Assembly: GCA_002291955.1 (NCBI GenBank)
Contig: DBBA01000297.1
Span: 600 to 11,902 of the forward strand
Reading direction: 5' to 3'
Source: Rhodobacteraceae bacterium UBA996
Lineage (GTDB): Bacteria > Pseudomonadota > Alphaproteobacteria > Rhodobacterales > Rhodobacteraceae
Length of the DNA stretch: 11,303 bases
A program made the translations under genes and the position numbers. Each line of letters begins with the position of its first letter. The first letter of the stretch is position 1. Under the pieces are notes generated by a model that was not told the origin of the DNA, ran no database searches, and saw only the letters and a list, made by a program, of their open reading frames with translations. This document shows positions 5,921 to 11,303 of this stretch, one piece after another.

Positions 5921-7048
5921 CTAGGGACCGGGCGTTCCGGTTGCAGCGGCGGCCGCTTCGGCGTGGGCTGCCACGCCGCCAGGACCCGGCAGTTGCGGGA
6001 CATCGACATCCACCCAGACCAGACGGTGGCGCGAGGCATCCGCGACGACCTCGGCCAGCGGGTCCCCGGGTCCGGGCCACAGCACGCCCGACCCGGCGAC
6101 CGTCAGCCGGGCGTCGGGCAGGATGTAGCTGACCCGCAGGTTGCCCGGCCCGTCCGGAAAGCTCGCCGTGTCGCGCGCCGGGTCGCCCCGGTGCGCAGGG
6201 TCGGCGGCGGCCGCCGCCCCGGCCGAGACCGGCCCGGGATCGGACAACCGCGGATCGGCCAGCAGCGACGCCACCGCGTCATGCCGGCCGTCGCCGTCCA
6301 CGGGGTCGATGTTGGCCACGCCCATCACCACGACGGCGCCCTGCGGCGCAGACCAGGGCAGCGCCCCGTCCAGATAGGCCCGCCACATCAGCGCCTCGTC
6401 CCCGCCGCGGCGCAGGTTCCGCTCGGCCGGACCATCCGGGATCGGCGGCGCCCCGTGCCAGAGCAGGAGGTGCAGCGCGCCACCATCGGGCAGGGCCACG
6501 GCCACGTCCCAATGCGCGACCGATGACAGCCGCTGCACCGCGCGCACGTCGGCCGCCATGCCCTCGGGCAGCGCGGCCCCCGGCAGGTCGGCCCACAGGA
6601 GCGCCGACAGGTCCGTCACCCGCAGGACCGGCAGGCGCGACAGCACCGCCATGCCCCCGGCCCCGGCAAAGGCCCCCCAGCCCTGCGCATCCGCGTGGCG
6701 CGCCACGCGCCCGTCGCCGTCCAGGTCCAGACCCGTGGCCATGCCCGCATTCGGCCGCAGCGCGACGCGATGGGGATACGCCGCGCCCCCCGCCCGCAGC
6801 ACCTCGGCCAGCGCCTCCAGCGCCGTGCCACGCAGGTCCCAATCGATCCCCTGCAGGACCAGCACATCCGCATCCGCCGCCGCGACCACCGCCGCCACGG
6901 CCGCCACCTGCGGATCATCCCCCGACAGGAGGTCGGCCAGCATCAGCCCGGGGCCCGCCCGGCCCACTTCGGTGTGAAAGGTCGCAAGACGCAACGGATC
7001 GGCGTCAGCCGCGGTGGCCGCGACCGCAGCCCACAGCGCACCGATCAG
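5921..7048 (-). CDS. Endonuclease/exonuclease/phosphatase-fold protein, probably exported, active site degraded
   Basis: About 375 residues of the DNase I-like EEP superfamily, in a subfamily I know from Rhodobacteraceae. Seen (numbered from the proposed start): LRLATFHTEVG (19-29), ADVLVLQGIDWDL (60-72), RPNAGMATGLDLDGDGR (98-114), SSVAHWDV, WHGAPP (197-202), VVVMGVANIDPVDGDGR (239-255), and C-terminal SRHRLVWVD (339-347). The canonical TFN, QE, GDxN and SDH catalytic motifs read TFH, QG, GVAN and SRH, so enzymatic activity is doubtful. The homologous part begins with a signal-like LIGALWAAVAATAADA, but no ATG, GTG or TTG fits. A CTG at 7048 overlaps the stop of the upstream membrane-protein gene (CTGA) and is my tentative start; an in-frame GTG at 7168 lies deep inside that gene, and a TTG at 6994 would remove the signal. 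The low-complexity Ala/Gly/Pro tail ends at 5921. Confidence 0.75.
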   Translation of the reverse strand: MIGALWAAVAATAADADPLRLATFHTEVGRAGPGLMLADLLSGDDPQVAAVAAVVAAADADVLVLQGIDWDLRGTALEALAEVLRAGGAAYPHRVALRPNAGMATGLDLDGDGRVARHADAQGWGAFAGAGGMAVLSRLPVLRVTDLSALLWADLPGAALPEGMAADVRAVQRLSSVAHWDVAVALPDGGALHLLLWHGAPPIPDGPAERNLRRGGDEALMWRAYLDGALPWSAPQGAVVVMGVANIDPVDGDGRHDAVASLLADPRLSDPGPVSAGAAAAADPAHRGDPARDTASFPDGPGNLRVSYILPDARLTVAGSGVLWPGPGDPLAEVVADASRHRLVWVDVDVPQLPGPGGVAAHAEAAAAATGTPGP

Positions 7049-7878
7049 GCGGTCGCGTAGTCGTCCGCGCCAAAGGCCGCCTCGCGCTGCCGCTTGGCCG
7101 AGATCAGGCTGGCGATGCGCTGCATCGCGATCCCGCGCATGAACAGGCTTGCCGGAAGGAACGCCCACGCCGCCACCGTCCAGATCATCGTGTGCGGGTT
7201 GTCCAGCGTCACCGTGCCGAACAGGAACGTCGCCACCTTGACCACCGCCGGCGCAAGGAATGGCAGCAGGAACCCTAATGCCACGTTAACGCGGGCCTCC
7301 TTCTCGAGCCGCCGCACCACGTCGCCGCCCGCCGTCGGATCAAAGGTCGGCAGGTTCACCCAGACGTTGAAGCTGCCGCGCCGCAACGGCCAGCCCAGAA
7401 GCCGCACCTGCACCACGAACACCACCAGCGCCAGGGCCGCCACAAGATAGGCCACCGCCGCCGCATCGCGGACCAGCACGACATGGCTCCACGCCGTCGT
7501 CTCGGGCAGCATCAGCACCACCAGCCGCACCGGGCTATAGGGGAAATCCAGCGCCGCGCCCGCCATTGATCCCGCCGACGCGAACAGGTCCGACACCACC
7601 GACGGCGCTTCCTGGCCCTGCACCATCAGCGCCATGACCGCCACCATCGCGAACAGCGCGGCAAAGCGGATACGGTTGAACGGCGGCGCGTCGCGGAACT
7701 CGACCAGGCCGGGGTAGACGCTGGCATACTCGAAGATCACCAGCGCCGCGCCAAAGATTGCCACGAAGGCCACGATCTGGGTGCTGTCGTTCGACACGCC
7801 CGGCAGCATCAGCGCCGGCGTGGCGATCAGCAGGATCACGAGGAACGCCCGCACAAGGGCCCCGGTCAGGCGCCGCAT
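7045..7878 (-). CDS. Membrane protein of unknown function with six predicted helices
   Basis: 277 residues. I recognise no family function. Hydrophobic segments at about 8-27, 33-52, 69-88, 138-160, 197-221 and 230-249 suggest six inner-membrane helices, with a cytoplasm-like polar stretch around 163-196 (FNVWVNLPTFDPTAGGDVVRR) and a basic C-terminal tail (RIASLISAKRQRE). The ATG at 7878 gives a positively charged N-terminus directly before the first helix. A further in-frame ATG at 7962 would add 28 polar Gly/Arg/Ala residues that look non-coding, so I reject it. Its stop overlaps the proposed start of the EEP-fold gene, so the two are very likely translated from one mRNA and may work together. 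It is separated from leuD by 184 bp containing a terminator-like hairpin. Confidence 0.85.
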   Translation of the reverse strand: MRRLTGALVRAFLVILLIATPALMLPGVSNDSTQIVAFVAIFGAALVIFEYASVYPGLVEFRDAPPFNRIRFAALFAMVAVMALMVQGQEAPSVVSDLFASAGSMAGAALDFPYSPVRLVVLMLPETTAWSHVVLVRDAAAVAYLVAALALVVFVVQVRLLGWPLRRGSFNVWVNLPTFDPTAGGDVVRRLEKEARVNVALGFLLPFLAPAVVKVATFLFGTVTLDNPHTMIWTVAAWAFLPASLFMRGIAMQRIASLISAKRQREAAFGADDYATA

Positions 7879-7972
7879 CCCATGCGCCCCCGCTGCCGAT
7901 CTGCCGCCCCTAGCCCCGTCTGATCCGTCCCCACGACAGTCCGCCCCGATCCGATCCCACATCTGCCACCAA

Positions 7973-7988
7973 GCCCCAGCATTGGGGC
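7973..7988 (-). terminator. Terminator-like hairpin between leuD and the membrane-protein gene
   Basis: On the minus strand GCCCCA-ATGC-TGGGGC forms a six-pair stem with a tetraloop, followed by only two T's. It lies 75 bp after the leuD stop and may end or attenuate the leuC-leuD transcript. Its inner ten bases (CCAATGCTGG on the minus strand) recur at 8009-8018, so it may instead be part of a protein-binding pair. Confidence 0.4.
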
Positions 7989-8062
7989 GAATCTGTGGAG
8001 GAATGCGGCCAGCATTGGATCAGCGCCGCGGGCGACCGCCCATGCCCGGGGCTGCGTCCCGC

Positions 8063-8668
8063 CTATGCCCAGGGCTGCGCCAGGCGCGCCCGCGCCTCGA
8101 ACGCGTCGATGGCGGCGGCCTTCTCCAGCGTCAGGCCGATGTCGTCCAGCCCGTTCAGCAGGCAGTGCTTGCGGAACGGATCGATGTCGAAGGTGAACAC
8201 CGTCCCGTCCGACGTGCTGACCGTCTGCGCCGCCAGGTCCACCGTGATGCGGGCATTGGCGCCCTTGCGCGCCTCGTCCATCAGCACGTCCACCTGCGCC
8301 TGCGGCAGGGTGATCGGCAGGATGCCGTTCTTGAAGCAGTTGCCGTGGAAGATGTCGGCGAACGAGGTCGAGATCACGCAGCGGATGCCGAAGTCCAGCA
8401 GCGCCCAGGGCGCATGCTCGCGCGAAGACCCGCAGCCGAAGTTGTCCCCCGCCACAAGGATTTCCGCCTGGCGATAGGCAGGCTGATTCAGCACGAAATC
8501 CGCGATCTCGTTGCCCTGCCGGTCATAGCGCATCTCGTCGAACAGGTTCTTGCCCAGTCCCGACCGCTGGATGGTCTTCAGGAACTGCTTGGGAATGATC
8601 ATGTCCGTGTCGATGTTGACCAGCGGCATGGGCGCCGCAACGCCGGTAAGGGTGGTGAAGGGGGGCAT
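8063..8668 (-). CDS. leuD: 3-isopropylmalate dehydratase small subunit
   Basis: Small (swivel-domain) subunit of the LeuCD isomerase that converts 2-isopropylmalate to 3-isopropylmalate. 201 residues, the standard length of the proteobacterial form. Seen: LVNIDTDMIIPKQFLK (16-31) at the N-terminus and GDNFGCGSSREHAPW (74-88), which carries the substrate-recognition loop; and a typical C-terminus (KHCLLNGLDDIGLTLEKA). The ATG at 8668 has AAAGGACC eight bases upstream, in the 17-bp gap after the DUF429 stop, so leuC, DUF429 and leuD should share a transcript. A nearly identical AAAGGACCC precedes leuC, which would help balance the two subunits. No odd substitutions were seen. Confidence 0.97.
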   Translation of the reverse strand: MPPFTTLTGVAAPMPLVNIDTDMIIPKQFLKTIQRSGLGKNLFDEMRYDRQGNEIADFVLNQPAYRQAEILVAGDNFGCGSSREHAPWALLDFGIRCVISTSFADIFHGNCFKNGILPITLPQAQVDVLMDEARKGANARITVDLAAQTVSTSDGTVFTFDIDPFRKHCLLNGLDDIGLTLEKAAAIDAFEARARLAQPWA

Positions 8669-8685
8669 GGGACGGGTCCTTTCGC

Positions 8686-9351
8686 CTAGGCGATGACTGA
8701 CATTTCAAGTCCGGTCCCGTCGCGCGACGGAACCGGCGGATAGGCGACATGCGCGCCACGCCGGAAGCGCCAGGCCGTCCACAGCATGGCGGCGGCGTCC
8801 AGCACGTCGTCGGCGGCGACGCCATAGGGACGGGGCGCCGCGAGAAGGTCACCCGCAGGGTCGCCCGCGCGTTCCAGAAGCGCCGCGCGTTCCGCCTGAC
8901 CGTCCGGTTGCCGCTTGCGCGACAGGACTGGGTCACCGGCCATCTCGGCAAAGCTGACCTCGGGATGTCCTTCGCGCAGGCGGTCCTGCCCGACCGCGCG
9001 CACCACGCGGTCCACCTCGCGCAGCTTCGGGAACAGCATGAAGGTTTGTTTGGGCAGCTTCTTGCCCAACACCTGCGCATTCACGACGGACGCATCGAAG
9101 TAGACTATCTCGGCCAAGGCCTGGCGCGCCGACGTCGGGAATACCGAACTCGCCTTTCCCTTCAGCCGCGCCCGCATGGACAGGTCCACATCCCGCGGGT
9201 CCGGGCCATCGACCAAACCGTTCGGCATGTCGATCACAGCGAAAGCCGCAAGGTCCTGGACCATCTGCACTTTGGCATCGACCAACTGGCCGGTTACGGT
9301 AACAACCGCGACCCAGCCCGCCGGACAGCCGTCCAGTCCGGCAAGTTTCAT
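8686..9351 (-). CDS. DUF429 domain protein (predicted RNase H-fold nuclease) between leuC and leuD
   Basis: 221 residues. DUF429 proteins are predicted to have an RNase H-like fold and possible nuclease activity; no role is established. Seen: LAGLDGCPAGWVA (3-15) with first acidic residue Asp7, VIDMPNGL (39-46) with Asp41, FPTSARQAL (71-79), KQTFMLFPKLREVDR (101-115), HPEVSF (129-134), and the C-terminal acidic cluster DDVLDAAAM (181-189). The acidic residues expected for the fold are therefore kept. The start overlaps the leuC stop as ATGA, which means tight translational coupling. In the first 51 codons, 14 end in A or T (7 of the first 52 in leuC), with GTT, GTA, AAA and TTG used freely, so it may be a later arrival. 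Its job in a leucine operon is unknown. Confidence 0.85.
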   Translation of the reverse strand: MKLAGLDGCPAGWVAVVTVTGQLVDAKVQMVQDLAAFAVIDMPNGLVDGPDPRDVDLSMRARLKGKASSVFPTSARQALAEIVYFDASVVNAQVLGKKLPKQTFMLFPKLREVDRVVRAVGQDRLREGHPEVSFAEMAGDPVLSRKRQPDGQAERAALLERAGDPAGDLLAAPRPYGVAADDVLDAAAMLWTAWRFRRGAHVAYPPVPSRDGTGLEMSVIA

Positions 9352-10763
9352 ACAAGCTCCCGCACGTCCGTCAGCCGCCCGGTGATCGCGGCCGCTGCCG
9401 CCATCGCGGGGCTCATCAGGTGGGTGCGGCCCTTGTAGCCCTGACGCCCCTCGAAGTTGCGGTTGGACGTGGAGGCGCAGCGTTCGCCCGGGGCCAACTG
9501 GTCGGGGTTCATGCCCAGGCACATGGAGCAGCCCGCCATCCGCCAGTCGAAGCCCGCGGCGCGCAGCTTGTCGGCAATGCCTTCCTGTTCGGCCTGCAGC
9601 CGCACCAGGCCCGACCCCGGCACGATCATCGCGCGCAGGCCCTCCTTCACGCGGCGGCCCTCCATGATGCGGGCGACCTCGCGCAGGTCCTCGATCCGGC
9701 CGTTGGTGCAGGACCCGATGAACACCGTGTCGATCTCGACGTCGGCCAGCCGCTGGCCGGGCGTCAGGCCCATGTAATCCAGCGCGCGCGCCGCGGCCTC
9801 GCGCTTGGCCCCTTCGAAATCCTCGGGGCGCGGTACGGTGCCGGTGATCGGCAGCACGTCCTCGGGCGACGTGCCCCAGGTCACCACCGGCGCGATCTCG
9901 GCCGCGTCGATCTCGACCACCTTGTCGTACTGCGCGCCCTCGTCCGATTTCAGCGTCTGCCAGTAGGCCATCGCGGCCTCCCATGCGGCGCCCTTGGGCG
10001 CGTGCGGCCGACCCATGACATAGGCAAAGGTCTTCTCGTCCGGCGCGATCAGGCCCGCCCGCGCGCCGCCTTCGATCGCCATGTTGCAGACGGTCATCCG
10101 CCCTTCCATCGACAGGCCGCGGATCGCCGACCCGGCATACTCGATCACATGCCCCGTCCCGCCCGCGGTCCCCGTCCGCCCGATGATCGTCAGCGTGATG
10201 TCCTTGGCGGTAACGCCGGGCGGCAACTCGCCCTCGACCCGCACCAGCATGTTCTTCGATTTCTTCTGGATCAGGGTCTGGGTGGCCAGCACATGTTCCA
10301 CCTCGGACGTGCCGATGCCATGCGCCAGCGCGCCGAAGGCACCATGCGTCGCCGTATGGCTGTCGCCGCAGACGATGGTCAGGCCCGGCAGCGTCCAGCC
10401 CTGCTCGGGACCCACGATATGCACGATCCCCTGCCGCACATCGTCCACGTCATACAGCTCGACCCCGAACTCGCGCGCGTTCTGGCGCAGGGTTTCCACC
10501 TGGATCCGGCTCATCTCGTCGTCGATGCGTTCCGCCCGGCGGGCGTCGGTCGGCACGTTGTGGTCGGGCACGGCGACCGTCTTTTCCGGCGCGCGGACGC
10601 GGCGACCGGTCATCCGCAGCCCCTCGAACGCCTGGGGACTGGTGACCTCGTGCACCAGATGGCGGTCGATGTAGATCAGACAGGTGCCGTCGGCATCCTG
10701 GTGGACGACATGGGCGTCCCAGATCTTGTCATACAGGGTCTTGGGCGTGCCTTGGGTGGACAT
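9348..10763 (-). CDS. leuC: 3-isopropylmalate dehydratase large subunit
   Basis: Large catalytic subunit of LeuCD, an aconitase-family [4Fe-4S] enzyme that isomerises 2- to 3-isopropylmalate in leucine synthesis. 471 residues, matching the usual length of about 465-475. Seen: LYDKIWDAHVV at the N-terminus, PDHNVPT (66-72), CGDSHTATHGAFGALAHGIG (132-151), FIGSCTNGR with cluster ligand Cys352, and CSMCLGMNPD with Cys412 and Cys415; STSNRNFEGRQG follows near the C-terminus. All three cluster cysteines are present. The ATG at 10763 has AAAGGACC about six bases upstream. Its stop overlaps the DUF429 start (ATGA), and leuD follows. A small ORF and a hairpin lie between the likely promoter and this gene, which points to a regulated leader. 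Confidence 0.98.
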   Translation of the reverse strand: MSTQGTPKTLYDKIWDAHVVHQDADGTCLIYIDRHLVHEVTSPQAFEGLRMTGRRVRAPEKTVAVPDHNVPTDARRAERIDDEMSRIQVETLRQNAREFGVELYDVDDVRQGIVHIVGPEQGWTLPGLTIVCGDSHTATHGAFGALAHGIGTSEVEHVLATQTLIQKKSKNMLVRVEGELPPGVTAKDITLTIIGRTGTAGGTGHVIEYAGSAIRGLSMEGRMTVCNMAIEGGARAGLIAPDEKTFAYVMGRPHAPKGAAWEAAMAYWQTLKSDEGAQYDKVVEIDAAEIAPVVTWGTSPEDVLPITGTVPRPEDFEGAKREAAARALDYMGLTPGQRLADVEIDTVFIGSCTNGRIEDLREVARIMEGRRVKEGLRAMIVPGSGLVRLQAEQEGIADKLRAAGFDWRMAGCSMCLGMNPDQLAPGERCASTSNRNFEGRQGYKGRTHLMSPAMAAAAAITGRLTDVRELV

Positions 10764-10811
10764 CGGGGGTCCTTTCCGGGGGATGGGGGGGGTTCGGGAT
10801 GGGCGACGGCA

Positions 10812-10827
10812 CGCCCCGTCAGGGGCG
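10812..10827 (-). other. Hairpin in the leuC leader
   Basis: CGCCCC-TGAC-GGGGCG on the minus strand is a perfect six-pair stem with a four-base loop, seven bases behind the stop of the small ORF and about 50 bases before leuC. No T-run follows, so it is not an evident intrinsic terminator. Its place between a short peptide gene and an amino-acid biosynthetic gene fits an attenuation or stalling device, but no alternative pairing was identified. Confidence 0.4.
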
Positions 10828-10833
10828 CACGGA

Positions 10834-10920
10834 TCAGACCAGCGCGGTCGCGGTGCGCTGCGCGCCGAAGAACCGCCAGGGCAGGCGGTCGTGATCGCCG
10901 ATGTCGAACACGGGTGTCAT
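10834..10920 (-). CDS. Small ORF (28 residues) in the leuC leader
   Basis: Peptide from MTPVFDIG to RTATALV, with a basic/aromatic centre RLPWRFFGAQR. I recognise no family. Coding evidence: by hand count, G/C at codon positions 1, 2 and 3 is about 19, 14 and 26 of 28, the pattern expected of real genes in such GC-rich DNA; upstream of the ATG the pattern fades. GAGG lies six bases before the ATG. An in-frame ATG at 10932 would add four residues (MRQG). A promoter-like TTGCCC-17-TATGAG would place the transcript start at about the A of this ATG, so it may be leaderless. It has only two Leu codons, so it is not a classical leucine-run attenuator peptide. It ends 70 bp before leuC, with a hairpin between. 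Confidence 0.5.
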   Translation of the reverse strand: MTPVFDIGDHDRLPWRFFGAQRTATALV

Positions 10921-10927
10921 GCCCTGC

Positions 10928-10956
10928 CTCATAGGGCCAAGCGCGGGTCCGGGCAA
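10928..10956 (-). promoter_or_regulatory. Candidate promoter of the leuC operon
   Basis: On the minus strand TTGCCC (10951-10956) and TATGAG (10928-10933) are exactly 17 bp apart, each matching four of six consensus bases. Initiation seven bases beyond the -10 falls at about 10920, the first base of the small ORF. It lies in the 82-bp gap between that ORF and the divergent SOUL gene. Confidence 0.45.
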
Positions 10957-11002
10957 GCGGGCGAAGGTGATCCATCCGCGCCCCTCTCCGCGTATCCCGT
11001 CC

Positions 11003-11303
11003 ATGACCGGACACAGCATCACCCGCCGCACGGCTCTCCTGTCGGCGGCAGCCACGGCCGCAGGGGGGCGCGCGATGGGCGAGACTCGGTATCGCGGCTA
11101 CGAAGGCCCCGCCTATGCGGTCGAGGTGCAGGACGGCGCGTTCGAACTGCGCCGCTACGCACCCCAGATCGTGGCCGAGGTGACGGTGCGGGGCGACCGC
11201 CGCACGGCCCTGTCGCGCGGGTTCCGGGTGCTGGCGGGCTACATCTTCGGGGGCAACGAGGGCGGCGCCAAGGTGGCGATGACCGCCCCCGTCGCGCAGG
11301 AAC
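11003..11303 (+). CDS. SOUL heme-binding family protein with Tat-like signal (partial, runs off right edge)
   Basis: The first 100 codons of a SOUL/HBP-family protein; most of the domain (usually about 180-200 residues) lies beyond the window. Seen: EGPAYAVEVQDGAFELRRY, the typical SOUL N-terminal strand block; then IVAEVTVRGD, RGFRVLAGYIFGGN and KVAMTAPV, a conserved family motif. SOUL proteins bind heme or porphyrins, but the role in bacteria is unclear. With the ATG at 11003 the N-terminus reads ITRRTALLSAAATAA, a twin-arginine signal, so export of a folded protein is likely. No ribosome site precedes 11003, whereas AGGGGGG lies six bases before an in-frame ATG at 11075 (Met25), which would give a cytosolic form. 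The gene is divergent from the leuC operon. Confidence 0.85.
   Translation, partial: MTGHSITRRTALLSAAATAAGGRAMGETRYRGYEGPAYAVEVQDGAFELRRYAPQIVAEVTVRGDRRTALSRGFRVLAGYIFGGNEGGAKVAMTAPVAQE

Noticed and set aside
9352..9984. N-terminal extension of the DUF429 gene into leuC
   Set aside because: The frame is open through leuC, but the translation is Gly/Arg-rich shadow sequence. The DUF429 motif begins right at Met 9351.
10834..10920. Small ORF as a classical leucine attenuator peptide
   Set aside because: It contains only two Leu codons, not a run, and the following hairpin has no T-tract. A leader function is still possible, but not of that type.
10921..11055. Longer version of the small ORF before leuC (start near 11055)
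   Set aside because: Codon-position composition upstream of 10932 is not typical of coding sequence, it would overlap the promoter candidate, and it would read antisense into the SOUL signal region.

Overview
The window is very GC-rich, with mostly G/C-ending codons, and looks like the chromosome of an alphaproteobacterium. The gene set and the intergenic repeat style suggest Rhodobacteraceae/Paracoccaceae; this assignment is inference from gene content and composition, not from a marker gene. Every gene of appreciable length has a homologous family I recognise or a clear coding signature, and nearly all of the sequence is used.

Layout, left to right. (1) 1-1404, minus: gpmI, cut at its C-terminus by the window edge. 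(2) 1510-2952, minus: a cytosolic PhoD-like metallophosphatase. (3) 3138-4247, minus: leuB. Its 3' side carries stacked hairpins and one copy of a dispersed repeat. (4) 4248-4491: a divergent control region holding a leuB promoter candidate and, facing sbtA, two dyads followed by four 13-bp direct repeats that run up to the sbtA start. (5) 4492-5807, plus: sbtA-sbtB, a sodium/bicarbonate symporter with its PII-like regulator. (6) 5921-7878, minus: a six-helix membrane protein of unknown function overlapping an endonuclease/exonuclease/phosphatase-fold protein whose active site looks degraded. (7) 8063-10763, minus: leuC, a DUF429 protein and leuD, tightly packed. (8) 10834-10920, minus: a 28-codon small ORF in the leuC leader. 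(9) 11003 to the right edge, plus: a SOUL heme-binding-type protein with a Tat-like signal.

How they work together. LeuC and LeuD are the two subunits of 3-isopropylmalate dehydratase, and LeuB is the next enzyme, so the window holds steps two and three of leucine synthesis. leuCD and leuB are separated by about 3.8 kb that contains the bicarbonate uptake pair on the opposite strand. SbtA/SbtB would bring HCO3- into the cytosol under nucleotide control for carboxylases. GpmI is glycolytic and is not obviously linked to the leucine genes.

Most worth a second look: the structured sbtA control region with its 13-bp repeats; the short, leaderless-looking peptide gene before leuC; the probable pseudo-enzyme of the EEP fold starting at a CTG; the DUF429 gene with different codon use lodged between leuC and leuD; and an SbtB that lacks the C-terminal R-loop. 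I see no rRNA, tRNA, CRISPR, phage, transposase or restriction/defence genes.
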